From positions 1,984,001-2,048,000 of the forward strand of contig NZ_CP126741.1 of assembly GCF_030246905.1 (NCBI RefSeq): a stretch of DNA of 64,000 bases. The letters run 5' to 3'. Below the pieces are notes generated by a model, which did no database searches, was not told where the DNA came from, and saw only the letters and a list, made by a program, of their open reading frames with translations. The position numbers and the translations under genes are program-made. Numbering within the stretch: position 1 is the first letter of the stretch; each line of letters starts with the position of its first letter. Below, in pieces: positions 26,249 to 35,562 of this stretch. Origin of the DNA: Microbacterium sp. zg-Y818. GTDB lineage: Bacteria; Actinomycetota; Actinomycetes; Actinomycetales; Microbacteriaceae.

Positions 26249-26851
26249 ATCTCCACCCGCACCAGCAGATCCGCCCCGGCCGCCCCCACGACCGGGGCGG
26301 CCCTGGATGCCGCCGCCGAGTTGTTCGTCGAGCATGGCTACCAGGGAACGGCGATGTCCGACATCGCCCGTCACGCGGGCATGAGCGTCGGCACGCTGTA
26401 CAACCGGTTCCCGAGCAAGTCCGACCTGTTCCTGGAAGTGTTCCGCTCGTACGGGCGCCGACAGGGCGAACGGGTGCGCGATGCGATCGCCAGCGCCCGT
26501 AGCGCCGGTGTGGCCGATGACGTCGATCTGTTCGTCGCCGGAACACATGCCTATCTCGTGGGGGCCTTCCGCGAGGCCGCTCTCGGACGCCTGTTCCACA
26601 CCATCGGCACTGCGGAGATCGACGTCTCGTCCATCCGTTCCGGGCAGGAGATCTGGCTGGAGCGGAACGCGCGTCAGCTGGGCCTGGTTCTGGGGACGCC
26701 GCGCGCCGACGCAATCGCCGCCGCCATAACCGGCGCCCTGGGCGGCTGGGTGCGCGGCGTGCAGCTCTGTGACGACGACGTCGACGCCCTGGCCTACATC
26801 GCCGAGGTCGTCGCCGTCGAGCGGAAGATGCTCCGCGCCGTCATGGGCTGA
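26249..26851 (+). CDS. TetR-family regulator with probable non-canonical ATC start
   Basis: The DNA-binding domain is clear: ALDAAAELFVEHGYQGTAMSDIARHAGMSVGTLYNRFPSKSDL, read in two adjoining stretches. The first helix of the domain lies upstream of the only ATG/GTG/TTG candidate (TTG 26321), which would destroy it. No canonical start exists in frame after the previous stop region. ATC 26249 sits 7 bases behind GGAG and would give 200 residues. Alternatives are CTG 26303 or a sequencing error. Co-oriented with the acyl-CoA dehydrogenase pair 13 bases upstream. Its 3' end overlaps the convergent aldehyde dehydrogenase gene by 11 bases. Confidence 0.82.
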   Translation: MSTRTSRSAPAAPTTGAALDAAAELFVEHGYQGTAMSDIARHAGMSVGTLYNRFPSKSDLFLEVFRSYGRRQGERVRDAIASARSAGVADDVDLFVAGTHAYLVGAFREAALGRLFHTIGTAEIDVSSIRSGQEIWLERNARQLGLVLGTPRADAIAAAITGALGGWVRGVQLCDDDVDALAYIAEVVAVERKMLRAVMG

Positions 26852-28298
26852 CGCGGCCCGCAGCGTCGCCGTTCGTGATCGGCAGGTGCACGACCCGCAC
26901 GCGCGTGTATTCGTGCAGACCGAGCAGGCCGTTCTCGACGCCCAGCCCGGAGTGCTTGTGTCCGCCGAAGGGCAGCGAGGGCGACAGTGCGAGGTGCGCG
27001 TTCACCCACACCGTGCCGGCCTCGAGCCGACCGGCGGCCGCGACGGCGGTACCCGCATCCGTGCCCCAGACCGAGGCGCCGAGGCCGTAGTCGCCCGCGT
27101 TCGCGCGCGCGATCGCCTGGTCGAGATCCCGATAGCGGATCACCGGCACCGCCGGCCCGAACTGCTCCTGGGTCTCCAGATCGGTGCCCTCCGGAAGGTC
27201 GGCCACGATCGTCGGCTGGTAGAACCAGCCCGGGCGATCGAGCCGCCGCCCGCCGGCCGCGACGCGCGCTCCGGCTCGAACGGCCGCGTCGACGAAACCC
27301 TCGACGCGATCCCGCTGCGCCCGGTTGGCGAGCGGCCCGAGCCGCACGCCCTCGTCCAAGCCGTTGCCGACGCTCGTCTCGGCGGCGATCGCGGCGAGGG
27401 CCGCCACGAGGTCGTCGTAGACGTCGTCGTGCGCGTAGATGCGCTTGACCGCGGTGCACACCTGACCGTTGTTGGCGAACGCGGCGGTGAACAGCCGCGG
27501 CGCGATGTCGGCGATGTCGGCGTCCGCCAGCACGATAGCCGGGTCGTTGCCGCCCAGCTCGAGGGTGACCCGCTTGAGGTCGTGACCGGCGGCGACGGCG
27601 ACCTTGCGCCCGGTCGCGACCGATCCGGTCATGGTCACCTTGCGGGGAATCGGATGCTGCGACATCGCCGCGCCGAGTTCGTCACCACCCGTGACCACGG
27701 TGAGCACGCCGGCCGGCAGGATGTCGGCGACGAGCTCACCCAGACGCGCGGTCGCCACCGGAGTGAACGGCGAGGGCTTGAGCACCATGGTGTTCCCGGC
27801 CAGCAGCGCGGGCACGAACTTCCACGCCGCCAGCCCCAACGGCACGTTCCACGGGGTGATCGCGGCGATCACGCCGATGGGCTCGCGCCGCAGCTCGACG
27901 ATCTTCTCCTCGGTGCGTTCCAAGACCTCCGGCTCGAGGTCGTACTGCGACATCACGGCGATCCAGCGCTGTGCCACCGCGACCTCTCCCCGCGCGTTCG
28001 CGAGGGGCTTGCCCTGCTCTCGGGTCAGCAGGGCGGCAAGCTCGTCGGCGTGCTCGCCGAGCCTGCGCGACACGGCTTCCAGCAGAGCCACGCGGTCCGC
28101 GTACGGCCGGGCGGCCCACGCGGGCTGTGCGGCGGCGGCCGCCTGGAAGGCGTCGTCCAGATCGGCGGGAGTCGCGTCGGCCACGGTCGCGAAGACGAGG
28201 CCGGTGGCGGGATCCTCCACCTCGATGCGTGCGACGGTGTCGCGGGCGACGCCTGCGATCACGAGCGCCGGTTCGATCAGTCGGGTCACAGCGTCCAT
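26841..28298 (-). CDS. Aldehyde dehydrogenase
   Basis: 485 residues of the NAD(P)-dependent family. AITPWNVPLGLAAWKF leads the cofactor domain, MTGSVATGRKV and LELGGNDPAIV hold the catalytic Glu, and NNGQVCTAVKRIYAH contains the catalytic Cys. C-terminal LPFGGHKHSGLGVENG is typical. It oxidises an aldehyde to an acid. The gene overlaps the SDR gene upstream by 13 bases, suggesting consecutive alcohol-aldehyde-acid oxidation. Substrate unknown. Confidence 0.93.
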   Translation of the reverse strand: MDAVTRLIEPALVIAGVARDTVARIEVEDPATGLVFATVADATPADLDDAFQAAAAAQPAWAARPYADRVALLEAVSRRLGEHADELAALLTREQGKPLANARGEVAVAQRWIAVMSQYDLEPEVLERTEEKIVELRREPIGVIAAITPWNVPLGLAAWKFVPALLAGNTMVLKPSPFTPVATARLGELVADILPAGVLTVVTGGDELGAAMSQHPIPRKVTMTGSVATGRKVAVAAGHDLKRVTLELGGNDPAIVLADADIADIAPRLFTAAFANNGQVCTAVKRIYAHDDVYDDLVAALAAIAAETSVGNGLDEGVRLGPLANRAQRDRVEGFVDAAVRAGARVAAGGRRLDRPGWFYQPTIVADLPEGTDLETQEQFGPAVPVIRYRDLDQAIARANAGDYGLGASVWGTDAGTAVAAAGRLEAGTVWVNAHLALSPSLPFGGHKHSGLGVENGLLGLHEYTRVRVVHLPITNGDAAGRVSP

Positions 28299-29065
28299 TG
28301 CGCGAACTCCGCTCCCGCGAGGTATCCACCGTCCACGACGATGTTCTGGGCATTGATCCGCGATGCGGCGTCACTGAGGACGAATCGCATCACCGCGGTG
28401 ATCTCAGCAGGCGCGATCGGCGCCCCCACGATCTCGTTCATACGGTCTCGGGTGGCGTCGGACATGGCGCCCTCGAACGCGGCACGCAGACGCGTGTCGA
28501 CCAGTCCGGGCCCTACGGAGTTCACACGGATGCCCCGGGTGAACAGCGTCGTCGCCAGCACGCTCGTGTAAGCCCACACGGCCTCCTTGGAGACGCCGTA
28601 GACAGGGCGCTCCCGCACCTCCGCCGCCGTGCGCAGCCACTCGAGCCCGGCTTCGAAGGAGCCCGCGGCGAGCAGCCGCCGGTAGGCGTCGGAACGATCC
28701 CGCCAGCGATGGCCGGCCATGGAGCCGATGCTGAGCACCGCTCCACCATCGCGGATCTTCGACACCAGCGCGTCGGTGAGTGCCCGCAGACCGAGATAGT
28801 TCACCGCGAAGACCGTCTCGTCCGGTGCCGAGCCGCCGGCGGCGACGCCCGCGCAATTCACCAGGGCGTCGAGGGACGCGATCGCGTCAGCCGCGTCCGA
28901 GATGGCGAGCGGGTCCGCCAGGTCGACCCGGATGAAATCATCCACGGCTACCGTCGGGTCGGCGACGTCCAGCGCGATCACTTCCACGCCCTCTCGCCGC
29001 ACCTCGCTGACGAATCGAGCGCCCATCCCCGTGGATGCTCCAGTCACGACATAACGCACGCGCAC
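28286..29065 (-). CDS. Short-chain dehydrogenase, 3-alpha-hydroxysteroid/coniferyl-alcohol dehydrogenase-like
   Basis: 259 residues. TGASTGMGARFV binds the cofactor and VIALDVADPTVAVDDFI marks the compact acidic beta-2 region. VNCAGVA, a long insertion around RDRSDAYRRLLAAGSFEAG, catalytic VYGVSKEAV and NSVGPGLVDTRL follow. The short N-terminus, that insertion and the C-terminal VVDGGYLAGAEFAQ resemble 3-alpha-hydroxysteroid dehydrogenase/carbonyl reductase of Comamonas type. A hydroxysteroid dehydrogenase role is plausible but not certain. First gene of a two-gene unit with the aldehyde dehydrogenase. Confidence 0.85.
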   Translation of the reverse strand: MRVRYVVTGASTGMGARFVSEVRREGVEVIALDVADPTVAVDDFIRVDLADPLAISDAADAIASLDALVNCAGVAAGGSAPDETVFAVNYLGLRALTDALVSKIRDGGAVLSIGSMAGHRWRDRSDAYRRLLAAGSFEAGLEWLRTAAEVRERPVYGVSKEAVWAYTSVLATTLFTRGIRVNSVGPGLVDTRLRAAFEGAMSDATRDRMNEIVGAPIAPAEITAVMRFVLSDAASRINAQNIVVDGGYLAGAEFAQWTL

Positions 29066-29097
29066 TCCGGTCTTCGTCGGTCATTCACTGCGGGTTG

Positions 29098-29150
29098 TGC
29101 CCGCGGGGTGCACAGCAACGCAAAGCGCGGCGCTGCACACCCCGTGGGCA
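29098..29150 (-). terminator. Long hairpin downstream of the binding-protein gene
   Basis: Arms at 29098-29116 and 29132-29150 pair at 16 of 19 positions around a 15-base loop, 5 bases after the stop codon of the gene at 29156. No T-tract follows. A factor-independent terminator or mRNA-stabilising hairpin is likely. Confidence 0.6.
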
Positions 29151-29155
29151 TCAGG

Positions 29156-30733
29156 TCACTGCTCGAGCCACGCGGTGTCGAGGTAGACCATCGTGCTGCC
29201 CATGTAAGGCTGCTCCGGCGTGCCCAGGTGCAGCTTGGTGCTGTGAGCCATCGCAGCGGTGTACGGCGACGTCCAGAACAGGATGGACTTGTCGTGGATG
29301 ATCTTCGTCACGTCCTGCCAGGCCTTGTTCCGATCCTCGAGCGTGAGCTCGTCGCGGGCACGCAGCAGGGCCGCATCGAGGTCGTCGTAGGTGACCATGC
29401 CCCAGTTCGTGCCGCCGGAGTAGTACCGGGTCCACACCGTCGGGAAGCCGGCGGATGCGGTCGAGCCGAAGAAGACCCCGTAGTCACCCGCGGCCTGGCG
29501 CTGAGCGAGCGTCGCGGCGTCCACCGCGGTCACCGTCACGTTGAGGCCGATCTCGTTGAACTGCTGCTGGTAGTAGGTCGCCTGGTCGGTGAGCGTCTGG
29601 AAGTAGACCAACTCCATGTCCGGGCTGCCACCCTCGGCCAGATACTCCTGAACGAGCTCCTGCGCCTTCTCGATGTCCTGCGCGTTCGTCGCCCCCGGGG
29701 CACACGCGGGCGATTCCGGTGCGAAGGGAACGCAGGAGACGTCACCGTCCCACACCTCGGTGCCACCGAACAGCACCTGCGCCGTCACCATGGGGTCCAG
29801 CGCCATCGTCATCGCCTCGCGGACGCGCTGGTCACTGCCCGGCCCCGTCGTGCCGTTGGGCACGAGCGCCTGACCACCGGTCGGCACGGGAATCATGACG
29901 AGGTTCGGCAGGCCGCTCACCGCGTTCCAGGCGTTGCCCTGGACGAGTCCCATGTGCTTGCCGCCGGAGATGAGGTCGTCGGTACGGGTCTGCGGGTCCA
30001 CCATCACCGTGTAGACGATGCCGTCGAGGTAGGGCTTGCCCTCGTCCCAGTAGTCGGGGTTCTTGTTGAGGACGAGCTTGTCATCCGGCGTCCACGACTC
30101 GAAGACGAACGGGCCGGCGCCGACCGGGTTGGCGTTGAACGCGGCGGGGTCGGCGAGCGCCTTGGGCGAGCCGATGAGACTGGCCGGCGATGACCCGGTC
30201 AGCGCGAGGGGGAAGGAGCCACTCGGCGCGGACAGCGTGATGGTGACTTCGTATTCGCCGGTTGCCTCCATCGTGGCGATACCCGACAGCAGCGCCTTCG
30301 CGGTGCTGGTGGAATCGGGGGCGATGTGACGCTCGAGGTTGAAGATGACAGCCTCGGCGTCCAGCGGCTCCCCGTCGGTGAACGTGACGCCTTCGCGCAG
30401 TTCGAGGATCCACACCAGGCCGTCGTCCGAGGTCATCGAAGAGGCGAGCTTCGGGAACACTTCGTCGGTCAGGTCGTCACGCATGAGCAGCGTGTCCATC
30501 ACCTGCGCAGCGCGCTCGACGCCGGTGCCGACGTTCGCGAGCTTCACCGGGTCGAAACCGGGCATCTCGGAGAGCGCGGCGATCTGTGCGATGCCGCCCA
30601 TCTGGATCTCGGCCGTGGCGTTCGCCGCAGGCGCTGCGGAGTTCTCGCTCACGCCGCCGCACCCGCTCAACGTCAGGGCAAACACCGTCGCTGCCGCGGC
30701 CATGACACCGAGACGCATTCGCTTGTTCTTCAT
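29156..30733 (-). CDS. Family 5 ABC substrate-binding lipoprotein
   Basis: 525 residues from ATG 30733 (AAGGA upstream). Basic N-terminus, hydrophobic stretch and lipobox LSGC with Cys25 as lipid attachment site. The SBP_bac_5 fold follows, with DEVFPKLASSM, LELREGVTFTDGEPLDAEAV and NPVGAGPFVFESW. A membrane-anchored receptor on the outer face. The gene stands alone, with its own promoter and hairpin terminator. By eye it is roughly three-quarters identical to the lipoprotein at 37901-39487. The Dpp-like channel at 8646-12715 lacks a receptor and has the same operator type, so it is the likely partner. Confidence 0.93.
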   Translation of the reverse strand: MKNKRMRLGVMAAAATVFALTLSGCGGVSENSAAPAANATAEIQMGGIAQIAALSEMPGFDPVKLANVGTGVERAAQVMDTLLMRDDLTDEVFPKLASSMTSDDGLVWILELREGVTFTDGEPLDAEAVIFNLERHIAPDSTSTAKALLSGIATMEATGEYEVTITLSAPSGSFPLALTGSSPASLIGSPKALADPAAFNANPVGAGPFVFESWTPDDKLVLNKNPDYWDEGKPYLDGIVYTVMVDPQTRTDDLISGGKHMGLVQGNAWNAVSGLPNLVMIPVPTGGQALVPNGTTGPGSDQRVREAMTMALDPMVTAQVLFGGTEVWDGDVSCVPFAPESPACAPGATNAQDIEKAQELVQEYLAEGGSPDMELVYFQTLTDQATYYQQQFNEIGLNVTVTAVDAATLAQRQAAGDYGVFFGSTASAGFPTVWTRYYSGGTNWGMVTYDDLDAALLRARDELTLEDRNKAWQDVTKIIHDKSILFWTSPYTAAMAHSTKLHLGTPEQPYMGSTMVYLDTAWLEQ

Positions 30734-30799
30734 CGAGCATCCTTTCCGCCGCGCATCGTCGCGCGGCGATCCCCGCCGCAACTCCGCGGCTCAGACCCA

Positions 30800-30828
30800 G
30801 TAATACCCGATTTTTGATCAAACGTCAC
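30800..30828 (-). promoter_or_regulatory. Promoter with operator for binding-protein gene 1
   Basis: Minus strand GTGACG (30828-30823), 17 bases, TATTAC (30805-30800). The motif copy TGACG-TTT-GATCA (30827-30815) covers the -35 box and the start of the spacer. The leader to ATG 30733 is about 60 bases. Confidence 0.6.
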
Positions 30829-30909
30829 TAGGTAAGTTGATAAATATCACGTAACGAGGTCGCTGCACCCTTGCTCGGCAGCGGGGCCGTCGCGCCATCC
30901 CTACGTGGA

Positions 30910-31674
30910 TCAGGCCTGTCGCGCGCGTGAACTCACGAACTCGGCGTCTCCGTCGCCGCGCCGGCGCTGTATTTCCAGGCGCATCTCCAGCGCCGCATCC
31001 ACGACCTCGCGTGGCACCGTGGGCGCGATGCCGCGCAGCAGGGCGCGATTGTCGCGGATGACCTCCTGCGGCATCGCGGCGATCTCGCGGGCGACGGACA
31101 GCGCAACGTCGAGCAGCTCTTCGTCCTCGCAGAAGCGATTGACCAGGCCCATGTCATAGGCGCGCTGACCGGACACCTTCATGCCGAGGGCGAGCTCCTG
31201 TGCCGCGGCGCGGCTGAGGTTCATCCAGAAGCCGGTCTGCCAGCCGTGCAGGATGCCGCGCGGCACCTCGGCGATCTGGAACACCGCCGACCGCGCGGCG
31301 ACACTGAAGTCCGCGGCCCGGGTGCCCAGATAGAAGCCGGCACCACCCGCGTAGCCGTTGACCGCGGCCACCACAGGCTTGGCCGAATTGTTCTCCATGA
31401 ACAGATCGGTGTTCGCCGTGGTCGCCTGATCCTGCAGCCGGGCGCCGGCTTCGGCGCCCTCCTTGATGTCCCGCCCCGCGCAGAACCCTCGGCCGGTACC
31501 GGTGAGGACCCCCACTCGGAGGGAGTCGTCCTCGGCGAGGAGGCGGTAGGCACCGCGGAGCTGGCCGAGCATGATCGCGCCCATCGCGTTCATGCGTTCC
31601 GGACGGTTCAGCCGGATCACGGCCACCTCGCCGGATCGTTCGAACTCCACGAAGGTCTCTGTCGCGTCTGTCAT
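30910..31674 (-). CDS. Crotonase-fold enoyl-CoA hydratase/isomerase family protein
   Basis: 254 residues from ATG 31674 (ATGA overlap with the gene upstream). GFCAGRDIKEG and NGYAGGAGFYLGTRAADF define the fold. Only the second hydratase Glu is retained (QIAEVPRGI); the first position is Tyr. One-Glu crotonases are often isomerases or dehydratases. Last gene of the operon that begins with the nitroreductase gene at 35556. Confidence 0.88.
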   Translation of the reverse strand: MTDATETFVEFERSGEVAVIRLNRPERMNAMGAIMLGQLRGAYRLLAEDDSLRVGVLTGTGRGFCAGRDIKEGAEAGARLQDQATTANTDLFMENNSAKPVVAAVNGYAGGAGFYLGTRAADFSVAARSAVFQIAEVPRGILHGWQTGFWMNLSRAAAQELALGMKVSGQRAYDMGLVNRFCEDEELLDVALSVAREIAAMPQEVIRDNRALLRGIAPTVPREVVDAALEMRLEIQRRRGDGDAEFVSSRARQA

Positions 31675-32480
31675 GTCGGGTTCCTTTCGTCGGGGGCCGT
31701 GGGGACCTGAGCGGACGGCCACTGCGCCGCCCGTTTCTCGAGGAAGGCGCGGGCGCCCTCGCGTGCATCGGGTGAACGGACCGCCTCGGTGAGGATCGGC
31801 CGCTGCCGCTGGAAGAACTCCGACTCGGGCCAGTCGGCGCACTCGTCGATGATGCGTTTGGTTGCGGCGACCGCGACCGGCGAGTTGGCGGCGATCGCCT
31901 CGGCCAGGGCATGGGCCGCCTCGAGCGCATCACCGTCGTCCACGACGCGATTGAGCACGCCCCACTCGCCGAGCTCTTGCGCCGTCACGACGGCGCCGGT
32001 GAGCAGCAGCTCCACCGCCCGCGCGCGGGGCGCACGCTGGAGCAACCGGAGGATGCCGCCCCCACCGGCCACCAGCCCCCTGGTCACCTCGGGCAGCATG
32101 AACCGCGCGGATCGGCCGGCCACGATGAGGTCGCAGGCAAGCGCGATCTCGAACCCTCCCCCGGCGGCGAAACCCTCCACCGCGGCGATCAGGGGTTTGG
32201 CCGCGGGCCGCTCGACGATCCCCGCGAACCCACGGCCGGTCACCGGCGACTCGGCCGCGTCACCCAGATTCTTCAGGTCGTTGCCGGCGCAGAACCCCGG
32301 ACCCGCCCCCTGGACGATGCCGACGCTGAGTGACGGATCCGCGTCGAGTTCGTCCAGGGCTGCGTGGATGCCGCGCGCGACGGCGCCGTCGACCGCATTG
32401 CGCACGTTCGGCCGGTTGAGGGTGATCACCAGAATGCGACCGCTCGTTGCGGTCAGCACCACGGGTTCGACGCGGCTCAC
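31671..32480 (-). CDS. Enoyl-CoA hydratase with both catalytic glutamates
   Basis: 269 residues from GTG 32480, overlapping the CoA-transferase stop as GTGA. FCAGNDLKNLG forms the oxyanion hole. GGGFEIALACD and FMLPEVTRGLVAGGG carry both Glu residues of the hydratase mechanism. C-terminal DAREGARAFLEKRAAQW is typical. It can therefore be expected to hydrate an enoyl-CoA. Confidence 0.9.
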   Translation of the reverse strand: MSRVEPVVLTATSGRILVITLNRPNVRNAVDGAVARGIHAALDELDADPSLSVGIVQGAGPGFCAGNDLKNLGDAAESPVTGRGFAGIVERPAAKPLIAAVEGFAAGGGFEIALACDLIVAGRSARFMLPEVTRGLVAGGGGILRLLQRAPRARAVELLLTGAVVTAQELGEWGVLNRVVDDGDALEAAHALAEAIAANSPVAVAATKRIIDECADWPESEFFQRQRPILTEAVRSPDAREGARAFLEKRAAQWPSAQVPTAPDERNPT

Positions 32481-34867
32481 GGAGTCAGCACCTTTCCGTC
32501 CCGCGAGCCCCTGGGCTCGGTCCCGCTCAGGCCCCGCGCTTCGAGCCCATCCACGGCTCCCGGCCCGACATCGAGCCAATCGGCGAGCACGGCCCGCGTG
32601 TCGGCACCCAGAGTCGGCGCCGGGGTGCGTGGCAGCATCCGCGACGTCGAGAGCCGGAAGGGGGCCGACGGGTACGGATGCTCGCCGACGAACGCACGAT
32701 CGGTGTGGTGGAAGAACCCGGACGCCGCAAGGTGGGGATCCGCGAGCACCTCTCGCGCCGACTGCACCGGCGCCGCGGCCACTCCCCCGTCCCGCAGTTC
32801 GGCGACGGCCGTGCGGCGGTCACGCTCGGCGATGAAGCGCGCCAGCGCGTGCGGCGTCGCCGAGCCTGCGACGCGCGCGATCGCCGCCGGATCGGCCGTC
32901 GATACCACCACCCATTCGTCGACACCGGATGCCGGCCAGCACCCCGAGATCGCCGCGCCGGGTACGGAGTTCCCGCGGCGCGGGGGTTCCTGACCTGTCG
33001 CCTGGAACTCCAGCAGGTCGTAGGAGAGATGGTGCGTCATCGCCTCCGCCTGCGCGACCTCGATGTGCTGTCCCTCCCGCGAGTACCGCCCCGCACGGAC
33101 CGCCCCGAGCACCGCCCACGCGGCCACGAGCCCCGCGTTCGGGTCGGCGGGGCTCATCTGGAACACCTGGGGCGGCCCATCGAGGTAGCCCCCACGGCCG
33201 GTGAGTCCCGCCATGGCCTCTGTCACGAGCGCCGTACTGCGGAAGGCGCCCCAGGGTCCGTCCGCACCGAAGCCCGGCATCGACACCGTGACGGCTTGGG
33301 GATTGAGCGCGCGGATCGCGTCGGAGGACAGCCCGAACGACGCCATCACACGGGGTGTGAAGTTCTCGATCACGACGTCGGCGACCGAGGCGAGCCTGCG
33401 GGCGATGTCGCGGCACTCCTGGGAGGTGAGGTCGAGAGTGATGCCGCGTTTGGACTCGTTGACGCTGTTCCACAGCGGCGACGCCTCCCAGAGCCAATCG
33501 GGGTCGTCGACGCCACCGGTGAACATGCGTCGGGCGGTGCGCCACCAGTCGGTCCGCGTCACCGACTCGACCTTGACCACGTCGGCACCGAGGTCGGCCA
33601 GGAGCTCCGTGGCGTAGGGGCCGGCCCACCCCATCGTGAAATCGAGCACCCGCAGACCGCGCAGGGGTGGTTCGGCCGCGGCGGAGGAGTCCGCCGCGGT
33701 ACGCCCGGGTCGGTCGCCGAGTTCCGCGAGCACTTCTGCGGTGTGCTCTCCCCGCGACGGCGCGCGCCGCACGCCGTCGGCAGCCGTGCGCCAGGGCGTG
33801 GCGGAGAGGCGTACCGGCGGCCCTGGCGCGTGCACTCGCCGCGAGGGATAGTCCACGATGTCGAAGAACGCACGGGCCTCGTGCTGCGGCGACGCCAGCA
33901 CCTCCGGGATGCTCAGCACCTCGCCGACGATGTGACCGAGCAGCTGGCACAGCTCCACCAGTTCCCGCTTCTCCCGCGTCGCGACCAGGACGGACAGCGC
34001 CGCCCGGACCTCATCGCCGCGCGCGGCGATGGTCGGGTCGAGGACCCAGGCCGGCACTGCGTCACCGAAGACGGGGAGCCACAGTTCCTCCCAAGCCTGC
34101 AGGGCCGAGCGGGCGACGACGATATGGCCGTCCCGTGTCGCCAGCACCGCCCACGGCTCGGCCGGGTCGTTCGCGCGTCGGGGACGCTCCACACCGGTGT
34201 ACGAGTACGCGACGGTGTCGAAGATCTGCGTGGCGACGGCCACCTCGAGCGCCCGCACGTCCACGTGCTGCCCGCGTCCGCTCCGGTCCCGTGCCAGGAG
34301 CGCCGCCGAGATACCGACGACGGCCGCATTGCCCGTGAGGTAAGCGACTGCGTCCGTCCCCGTCGACATGGGTTCGCGCCCCTGCTCGCCCTGCACCGCC
34401 ATGAGCCCTGCCAGCGCGGCGATGATGATGTCATCCGCCTCGTCCCGCGCGTACGGTCCACGGTCCCCGAACGGGCTCAGCGAGGCATGCACGAGGTGCC
34501 CGTGGCGCGCGGCGATCTCATCGGCTCCGAGCCGCAGTGCGGCGCGCTGCGCCGTGCCTGCGGAGTCGATGAGGACGTCGGATGCGGCGAGCAACCGCTC
34601 GAGCGCATCGGCGCCCCCAGCCGAGTCCGTGTCGAGCAGGACCGATCGTTTGCCGGCATTGCACGCCGCGAAGCCGGTCGTGATCCCGTCACCGAGATCC
34701 GCACCGAGACCGCGGAGCGGGTCGGGCCACCGCACGGTCTCGACCTTCACGACGTCCGCGCCGAGTCCGGCGAACACACGTGCCGCGTAACCGCCGGCGA
34801 TCCCGCTGGAGACGTCCAGGACGCGCAGGCCCTCCCACAGCGACGGCCGAGCGGCCGCACCGCTCAC
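32477..34867 (-). CDS. Fused two-domain CaiB/BaiF CoA-transferase
   Basis: 796 residues, twice the family's usual length. Domain 1 starts LRVLDVSSGIAGGYAARVFA near residue 12 and has Ala at the catalytic Asp position (TDAVAYLTG). Domain 2 starts LRVLDFTMGWAGPYATELLA near residue 400 and keeps the Asp (SPADPNAG). Class III enzymes work as interlocked dimers, so this chain looks like a covalent pseudo-dimer with one active site. Co-transcribed with a nitroreductase (ATGA overlap at 34864) and two crotonases. Acceptor acid unknown. Confidence 0.92.
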   Translation of the reverse strand: MSGAAARPSLWEGLRVLDVSSGIAGGYAARVFAGLGADVVKVETVRWPDPLRGLGADLGDGITTGFAACNAGKRSVLLDTDSAGGADALERLLAASDVLIDSAGTAQRAALRLGADEIAARHGHLVHASLSPFGDRGPYARDEADDIIIAALAGLMAVQGEQGREPMSTGTDAVAYLTGNAAVVGISAALLARDRSGRGQHVDVRALEVAVATQIFDTVAYSYTGVERPRRANDPAEPWAVLATRDGHIVVARSALQAWEELWLPVFGDAVPAWVLDPTIAARGDEVRAALSVLVATREKRELVELCQLLGHIVGEVLSIPEVLASPQHEARAFFDIVDYPSRRVHAPGPPVRLSATPWRTAADGVRRAPSRGEHTAEVLAELGDRPGRTAADSSAAAEPPLRGLRVLDFTMGWAGPYATELLADLGADVVKVESVTRTDWWRTARRMFTGGVDDPDWLWEASPLWNSVNESKRGITLDLTSQECRDIARRLASVADVVIENFTPRVMASFGLSSDAIRALNPQAVTVSMPGFGADGPWGAFRSTALVTEAMAGLTGRGGYLDGPPQVFQMSPADPNAGLVAAWAVLGAVRAGRYSREGQHIEVAQAEAMTHHLSYDLLEFQATGQEPPRRGNSVPGAAISGCWPASGVDEWVVVSTADPAAIARVAGSATPHALARFIAERDRRTAVAELRDGGVAAAPVQSAREVLADPHLAASGFFHHTDRAFVGEHPYPSAPFRLSTSRMLPRTPAPTLGADTRAVLADWLDVGPGAVDGLEARGLSGTEPRGSRDGKVLTP

Positions 34868-35556
34868 GAATGGACCCTCACCGTCTCCTCGAACGTCGCC
34901 CGCTCGGTGCGGAACACGTTCGCCGGGTGGTCGGTGTCCTCGAGCCCCAGGGCGATGCCACAGACCAGGTGGCGGTCCTCGGGGATCCCCAGGACGCTGC
35001 GCACCGCCCGGGGACGAAGGACGACGGCCGCCTGCGCGATCGCGCCGAGGCCGAGGCTCTGCGCCGCATTCAGCACGTTGGCCACGTAAGCGCCGCAGTC
35101 GACGTAACCGTACGAGCCCAGTGCGGCCGGGCTCGAGACGATGGCGACGTGGGGCGCGCCGAAGAACTCGTAGTTCCGCATCATCTGCCGCCCACGGCCG
35201 GCTCGGTCATCACGCTCGATCCCGAGTGCGTTGTACAGCGCGTAGCCCGAGGCGCGTCGCCGGTCGGCATACTCGTTCTCGTAGCTCGCCGGGGGCGGGA
35301 TGTCGCTGCCTCCTGCGGGATTCGCGCACACGTCCTCCAGCAGCGCGTCGGCCAGCCGGCGCGTCGTGACCGGCCCGGTGAGATCCACGTTCCAGGACTG
35401 CGCGTTGCACCAGGAGGCGGTCCGCTGAGCGAGTTCGAACACGCGCTGCAGCGTGGCGGCGGGGACCGGGTCGGGGAGGAAGGCGCGGACGCTGTGACGG
35501 GTGAAGGCGATATCGGCGAACGTGGCCGTACTGACGACAGTGGCAGTGGAGGTCAT
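34864..35556 (-). CDS. Nitroreductase-family FMN oxidoreductase
   Basis: 230 residues. TRHSVRAFLPDPVP is the FMN phosphate-binding start of the fold, AQRTASWCNAQSWNV continues the FMN site, and GYVDCGAYVANVLNAAQSLGLG plus LGIPEDRHLVCGIALG complete it. Members reduce nitro groups, quinones or enones with NAD(P)H. In a CoA-ester operon an ene-reductase or dehydrogenase role is more likely than nitro reduction. ATG 35556 lies 6 bases after the -10 box, so the mRNA is probably leaderless. First gene of the four-gene operon. Confidence 0.87.
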   Translation of the reverse strand: MTSTATVVSTATFADIAFTRHSVRAFLPDPVPAATLQRVFELAQRTASWCNAQSWNVDLTGPVTTRRLADALLEDVCANPAGGSDIPPPASYENEYADRRRASGYALYNALGIERDDRAGRGRQMMRNYEFFGAPHVAIVSSPAALGSYGYVDCGAYVANVLNAAQSLGLGAIAQAAVVLRPRAVRSVLGIPEDRHLVCGIALGLEDTDHPANVFRTERATFEETVRVHS

Positions 35557-35562
35557 GATCCA

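Noticed and set aside
26321..26851. TTG at 26321 as start of the TetR protein
   Set aside because: It would remove the first helix of the DNA-binding domain and has no ribosome site.
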